The translations under genes were made by a program, and so were the position numbers. A DNA stretch of 64,000 nt from positions 1 through 64,000 of the forward strand of contig JANPJM010000093.1 of assembly GCA_031425525.1 (NCBI GenBank), read 5' to 3'. Under the pieces are notes generated by a model. The model searched no databases, was not told where the DNA came from, and saw nothing but the letters and a program-made list of their open reading frames with translations. Shown here one piece after another: positions 60,279 through 64,000 of this stretch (the stretch's first letter is position 1; every line of letters starts with the position of its first letter). The stretch is from JANNMJ01 sp031425525. Its GTDB lineage: Bacteria > Bacteroidota > Bacteroidia > Cytophagales > Hymenobacteraceae.

Positions 60279-61479
60279 TGAGTTGCGAAATCTTCTGCAC
60301 GTACTCGTCGTGCGTGTCGGCCCAGCCGTGGGTGGTGGCCAACCCGCCGTTCAGGAGGGCGTGGGCGGCGGCGGCGGTTGGTTGGGCGTCGAGTTGCACC
60401 ACGGCGGCGTCGTAGGCGGCGCGGTCGCCATCAAAAAGCTGCGCGATGAACGTGAACTTCTGATTGGTGGTGATGGCCTTGCCAATGGATTCGATCTTCG
60501 CCTTCGTTTCCAGCACTTCGGCCAGACCGGGCGCCTGCGAGACTTTGCTGCGGAGCTGGTCATTGAGATTGGATTTCTCGTGGTCGTGCCGCAGCTTCTC
60601 GTGGAGTGGGGTAGTGGTACCCTCGGCCGTTACCAACGGCGCGCGGGCTGGCGGCGCGGGCAACGGTGCCAGTTGCGGCCGGGCGGCGGGCGGCGGCGCT
60701 GGCGCCGCTACCGGCGCAGGTTCAGCAACTTTAGGAGCCGCGATAGGCTCAGGAGCCTTAGGAGTAGGCGCTTCTGCCACAGGGGCCGGTTGCGGCGCGG
60801 CGGCAATCGGTGCCACTACGGGCGCCGGAGCCGGAGCCACCGCCCCAGCCGGCTCGCGCAGATCGGCCAGCGTAACCGGCACGATTTCGCTGAATTCGCG
60901 CAGCACCGCATCCGGTGCGGCCACTTCGCGGAAATGCGCCGTAGCGTACAGTTTCAAGCGGCTGAGTACCCCGGCGCGGTCGAGCGGCGTGGTGGGGAGC
61001 TGATTGATGAAACCTTCGAAGAGCGCCTTATTGACATCAACGTACTTAAGATCAGCGCGCAACGAGTCGGTGATAAAGGCGGCGCCCGCTTCATCGGTGG
61101 GCAGAAACCGCTGGGCGTAGGCGGCGGCCGGGTCGAAGGCCAGGCCCAGCGCATCGGCGGCGGCCTCGGCCACGAGGGGCTCCAGATCGGCGCCTTTCAC
61201 CCGAATATGGCGCGAGAGCGTAGCCATAAAACCAGCCAGTGCTTGCTGCACTTCGGGGGCTTCGTAGTTGAAATAAGGCGAGCGCAACCGCTCGGTTTCC
61301 TGCTTCCACCGAAACATCAGGCGGTGCAGTACCAGCAGATTGAGCTGCCGGATGGGGGTGAGGGAGAGGAGGGCGGGGCCTTCGACGGCCTCCTGCCCTG
61401 CGAGGGCGGTGGTGCAGGCTTGCTGGGCCAGGCGGGCGGCGTAGGCGCCGATGCGGGCGGCCGTAACTTTGTCTTCCAT
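60259..61479 (-). CDS. Hypothetical protein with Pro/Ala-rich linker, 406 aa
   Basis: Three parts are visible. Residues 1-215 are mostly helical (IRQLNLLVLHRLMFRWKQE, ADLKYVDVNKALFEGFINQ). Residues ~217-300 are a Pro/Ala-rich linker (APAPAPVVAPIAAAPQPAP). Residues ~310-406 are helical again (LHEKLRHDHEKSNLNDQLRS, then KFTFIAQLFDGDRAAYDAAV and THDEYVQKISQLIERKF). No signal peptide. The C-terminal part recalls unnamed Bacteroidota proteins, but I do not assign a family. The ATG at 61479 is preferred to a TTG one codon earlier. Confidence 0.75.
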   Translation of the reverse strand: MEDKVTAARIGAYAARLAQQACTTALAGQEAVEGPALLSLTPIRQLNLLVLHRLMFRWKQETERLRSPYFNYEAPEVQQALAGFMATLSRHIRVKGADLEPLVAEAAADALGLAFDPAAAYAQRFLPTDEAGAAFITDSLRADLKYVDVNKALFEGFINQLPTTPLDRAGVLSRLKLYATAHFREVAAPDAVLREFSEIVPVTLADLREPAGAVAPAPAPVVAPIAAAPQPAPVAEAPTPKAPEPIAAPKVAEPAPVAAPAPPPAARPQLAPLPAPPARAPLVTAEGTTTPLHEKLRHDHEKSNLNDQLRSKVSQAPGLAEVLETKAKIESIGKAITTNQKFTFIAQLFDGDRAAYDAAVVQLDAQPTAAAAHALLNGGLATTHGWADTHDEYVQKISQLIERKFA

Positions 61480-61640
61480 CAATTTAAACGAGTCCGGTCA
61501 ATGCGGGGGCAAGCTACGACAGCGCACGTCGAAACGGGGCCGATGGTAGTGGAAATGGCCTTCATTAGCCTTGAAATCGTGTTTTTGCGTGCGCGGTTCC
61601 GCGTGCCTTCCGCTTCATCCCTTTCATTCTCCGGCACCAG

Positions 61641-61982
61641 GTGGCGCGCCTGACCATCAGCAACCTCGTGCCGCCGCCCACCGTGGACGTGGCCCCCGAC
61701 CAACCGCTGCTCGCCGCCATCCAGGCTGCCGGGCTCGATTGGGCGCACGCGTGCGGTGGGCGCGGGCGCTGTACCACCTGCCGGTTGGTACTGACGGCGG
61801 GCGCCGAGGTTCTCGCCCCGCGCACTGCCGCCGAAGAGCGTTTCGCCGATTTGGGGCGCCTCCCCGGTAACAGCCGGCTGGCTTGCCAAGCGCAAACGGC
61901 GCCCGACTCGCCGCTCACCGCCGAACTTCGCGCCACGGTGCCGGTGGAGAATCGGCTGCCGCATTTACGATATGATGAGTAG
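61641..61982 (+). CDS. 2Fe-2S ferredoxin
   Basis: 113 residues from a GTG at 61641. The plant-type ferredoxin ligands fit CACGGRGRCTTC, shown in WAHACGGRGRCTTCRLV, with the fourth Cys in RLACQAQ near residue 80. It carries one [2Fe-2S] cluster and acts as an electron carrier. No partner reductase is adjacent. The short spacer after it is a hairpin built of TACTCATC words. Confidence 0.9.
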   Translation: MARLTISNLVPPPTVDVAPDQPLLAAIQAAGLDWAHACGGRGRCTTCRLVLTAGAEVLAPRTAAEERFADLGRLPGNSRLACQAQTAPDSPLTAELRATVPVENRLPHLRYDE

Positions 61983-62063
61983 ATGATTTAGATGAGCAGA
62001 TGAGTAGGTACTGTTTAGCGCACCTACTCATCTACTCATCTACTCATCCGCTCACCTACTCAT
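61983..62063. repeat. Inverted repeat of GATGAGTA words
   Basis: GATGAGCAGATGAGTAGGT on the left pairs with ACCTACTCATCTACTCATC on the right (19 bp, one mismatch); the arms continue for several more reiterated GATGAGTA words. It lies between the ferredoxin and tdk, in the same direction, and may end the first transcript. Confidence 0.75.
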
Positions 62064-62110
62064 CAAAAAATCTCCCTCCTTTGTCCCTCTTCCTCGAACC
62101 TCGCCTCACT

Positions 62111-62716
62111 ATGCGCCCGACGCCCGCCGACGCGCAACACCCGCACCTGCCCGCCCGGCGCGGGTGGCTGGAAGTGATCTGCGGGTCGATGTTTTCGGGA
62201 AAAACCGAGGAGCTGATCCGCCGCCTGACGCGCGCGCGCATCGCCCGGCAACGGGTCGAAATTTTCAAACCCGCCCTCGATACGCGGTACCACGCCGAAG
62301 ATGTGGTGTCGCATAACCAGGTCAGTATCCGCTCGACACCGATTCAGTTTGCCTCTGATTTGCTGCTGCTCGGCGCGGGCTGCGATGTAGTGGGCATCGA
62401 CGAAGCCCAATTTTTCGATTCGGCGCTGCCCGATGTCTGCAACGACCTCGCCGACCGCGGTATCCGCGTGATTTGCGCCGGGTTGGATATGGACTTTGCC
62501 GGCCGGCCGTTCGGCCCAATGCCCGCACTGCTCGCCGTGGCCGAGTTCGTGACCAAAGTACACGCCGTGTGCGTGCGCTGCGGCGACCCCGCCGCGTACT
62601 CTTTCCGGCTATCCGCCGCCGCCGAGCGCGTGCTGCTCGGCGAAACCGATACCTACGAAGCCCGCTGCCGGGCGTGTTTTCTGGACGGACAAGCCCAAAA
62701 AGCCCGTGGCGAATAG
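62111..62716 (+). CDS. tdk: Thymidine kinase
   Basis: 201 residues. It phosphorylates thymidine with ATP in salvage. The P-loop GSMFSGKTEELIRRL lies near residue 26, and GIDEAQFFD is the Walker B region. The zinc ribbon of type II thymidine kinases is seen as CVRCGDPA and CRACF. The ATG at 62111 was chosen because the 37 upstream residues come from the repeat spacer. It stands between the ferredoxin and porZ. Confidence 0.96.
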   Translation: MRPTPADAQHPHLPARRGWLEVICGSMFSGKTEELIRRLTRARIARQRVEIFKPALDTRYHAEDVVSHNQVSIRSTPIQFASDLLLLGAGCDVVGIDEAQFFDSALPDVCNDLADRGIRVICAGLDMDFAGRPFGPMPALLAVAEFVTKVHAVCVRCGDPAAYSFRLSAAAERVLLGETDTYEARCRACFLDGQAQKARGE

Positions 62717-62831
62717 ACGGTTTTACGTCCGCCCGGCGTTAGGGGCGGCACGTACTGGAAATTTTGGCGCCCATTCGCGCGTTCTCTTTCATTCCGGCGC
62801 CCGTGGGGGCGGCACGGCCTGGTTTCGTTCT

Positions 62832-64000
62832 ATGACTCACGTTCGACTTTCGGCGCTCCGGCGCGCTTCTTTGCGTCTTTTCAATGGAATCGGCCGCGCG
62901 TTGCCCGTGGTGGCGCTGCTGCTCGCGGGCGGCACGGCATCGGCCCAAACGCCTTTGGGGCAGTGGCAGTTGGTGGCGCCCGGCACCAGTGCGAGCCGCC
63001 TCGTGGAGGCCAATAACGCGCTGTACGTGGCCGGCGATTACGGCCTGTTTCGGTATGATCTGGCCGATAAATCGATTCGCGCGCTCTCCAAGCAAGATGG
63101 TTTTGCCGATGTGCGCGTGGCGGCGCTCGCCTATGATTCGGCGACGCGCCTCGTCGTGATCGGCTATCAGGATACGAATATCGATCTGCTCGACCCGCGC
63201 ACGGGCGTCATCACCAACGTGGCCGACATTCAGCGGCGCACCATCGTGGGCACCAAAGCCATCAGTGCTATTACAACCATCGACGGGCTGGCGTACGTAG
63301 CGTGTTCGTTCGGGATCGTGGTGGTCGATTTGCGGAAAGTGGAGGTCGCCGATACCTATTCGGGCTTGGGGCGAACGGGCAACAACGTGGCCATCCGGGC
63401 GGTAGCCGTACGCGGCGACAGCCTGTTGGCTGCCATAGACAACGGCGTGCTGGTGGGGCTGCGCACGCGCAACCTGCTCGATTACCGCAACTGGACGCTC
63501 AACTCGACCCTCAGCAACGTGGGGGCGTTGGCGGTGTACCGGGGGCATTTTTACGCTGCCAACGACGGCCGGGGCGTCTTTCGCCTCAACGCGGACGTGT
63601 GGGATACGGTGGCGGGCATCAGCGCTACCAGCTTCGTGCCGGTTACGGGCCTGATGGCCACCCGCACAGCCCTCACGGTGGTGTACTCCAACGACTCGCG
63701 CGTGAGCGTGCTGCGCGCCGACGGCTCCGTGACCGACCTCAATGTCGGGGCCGGGCTGTTGCTTCAGGCGCTCATCGGGTCTGATGGGCAGTACTATATC
63801 GCCGATCAGGCGCGCGGGTTGCTTGTCACCGATGCCGCGCGGCTGGCGTCAGGCACGCCGCCCGCCATCGTGGCGCCCAACGGCCCGGCGGCCGATGTGT
63901 CGTTTTTCACGCTGCCGGTCGGGGCCGATATGTATGCGTTTTCGGGCGGTTACAACTCGGGCACGGGCGGCACGGGGCGCGGGCAAGGCTTCTCGCACCG
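62832..64000 (+). CDS. porZ: Type IX secretion system protein PorZ, N-terminal part (runs off the window)
   Basis: An open frame of at least 389 residues from the ATG at 62832 to the window end. The N-terminus has a signal peptide (LPVVALLLAGGTASAQ) and a beta-propeller: LYVAGDYGLFRYDLADKS, IGYQDTNIDLLDPRTGVI, LAYVACSFGIVVVDLRK and RGVFRLNADVWDTVAG (each shown in part). The run DTNIDLL and FGIVVVDL fit PorZ, an outer-membrane-associated part of the T9SS attachment complex that handles A-LPS transfer to secreted proteins. The C-terminal end is outside the window, so any sorting domain was not seen. Confidence 0.85.
   Translation, partial: MTHVRLSALRRASLRLFNGIGRALPVVALLLAGGTASAQTPLGQWQLVAPGTSASRLVEANNALYVAGDYGLFRYDLADKSIRALSKQDGFADVRVAALAYDSATRLVVIGYQDTNIDLLDPRTGVITNVADIQRRTIVGTKAISAITTIDGLAYVACSFGIVVVDLRKVEVADTYSGLGRTGNNVAIRAVAVRGDSLLAAIDNGVLVGLRTRNLLDYRNWTLNSTLSNVGALAVYRGHFYAANDGRGVFRLNADVWDTVAGISATSFVPVTGLMATRTALTVVYSNDSRVSVLRADGSVTDLNVGAGLLLQALIGSDGQYYIADQARGLLVTDAARLASGTPPAIVAPNGPAADVSFFTLPVGADMYAFSGGYNSGTGGTGRGQGFSH

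Noticed and set aside
60283..61653. A 456-codon plus-strand frame over the Pro/Ala-linker gene
   Set aside because: Gly/Arg-rich antisense shadow; the minus-strand frame has normal helices and a plausible start.
1..64000. tRNA or rRNA genes
   Set aside because: I looked for T-loop (GGTTCRANTCC) patterns and rRNA signatures and found none that I could support.

Overview
The window is GC-rich chromosomal DNA from a member of the Bacteroidota, most likely a Cytophagales bacterium of the Hymenobacter type. That placement is an inference. It rests on Bacteroidota promoter boxes (TAnnTTTG), clients and a core part (PorZ) of the type IX secretion system (T9SS), lineage families (DUF2723, DUF3078, DUF3857, GWxTD, fused SecDF) and frequent GTG/TTG starts. 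No prophage, transposase, CRISPR array, rRNA or tRNA gene was recognised. Most of the window is ordinary core genome; the unusual material lies in the spacers and in a few paralogue groups.

Layout. 1-12120: an unknown protein, three secreted proteins with T9SS-type C-termini (a YD-like protein, a cupredoxin and a 1420-residue adhesin-like protein), a GWxTD protein and a large DUF2723 membrane protein. 12276-19286: housekeeping block birA / rsfS-ftsH-LUD-lpxH, then two tandem tatA genes. 19392-23488: two overlapping DUF3857/transglutaminase-like genes, one with catalytic residues and one without. 23652-30212: secreted metallo-beta-lactamase-fold protein, superoxide dismutase, alkyltransferase, barrel protein and ruvB. 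30295-30882: a decayed toxin-antitoxin pair, frameshifted in the antitoxin and cut by a palindromic element. 30952-41936: DUF3078 protein, queG, a four-gene ferritin-like cluster, batD, aroC and an antiporter. 42144-51620: Nfu, a second, intact toxin-antitoxin pair, secDF, udk, the iscS-iscU-unknown-iscA cluster and methylmalonyl-CoA epimerase. 51989-55247: the elongasome pair mrdA-rodA. 55388-64000: an AraC-type regulator coupled to an oxidoreductase, two polytopic membrane proteins, an unknown protein, ferredoxin, tdk and the 5' part of porZ.

How parts fit together. The Tat pore paralogues match the twin-arginine-like leaders of the ferritin-like proteins. PorZ belongs to the machinery that would export and anchor the three proteins with C-terminal sorting domains. 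iscS, iscU, iscA and nfu build Fe-S clusters used by QueG and the ferredoxin. mrdA and rodA are the wall-elongation synthase pair.

The most interesting signals are: (1) a duplicated ferritin-like gene pair in which the second pair has lost its metal ligands; (2) three unrelated spacer arrays whose periods are 21 or 42 bp (two or four helical turns); (3) three copies of a non-autonomous palindromic element, one inside a toxin gene; (4) spacers of the isc cluster, and others, filled by inverted repeats built from short reiterated words; (5) a probable AraC operator, two 13-bp direct repeats exactly 21 bp apart. All calls come from reading the sequence; no database search was run.
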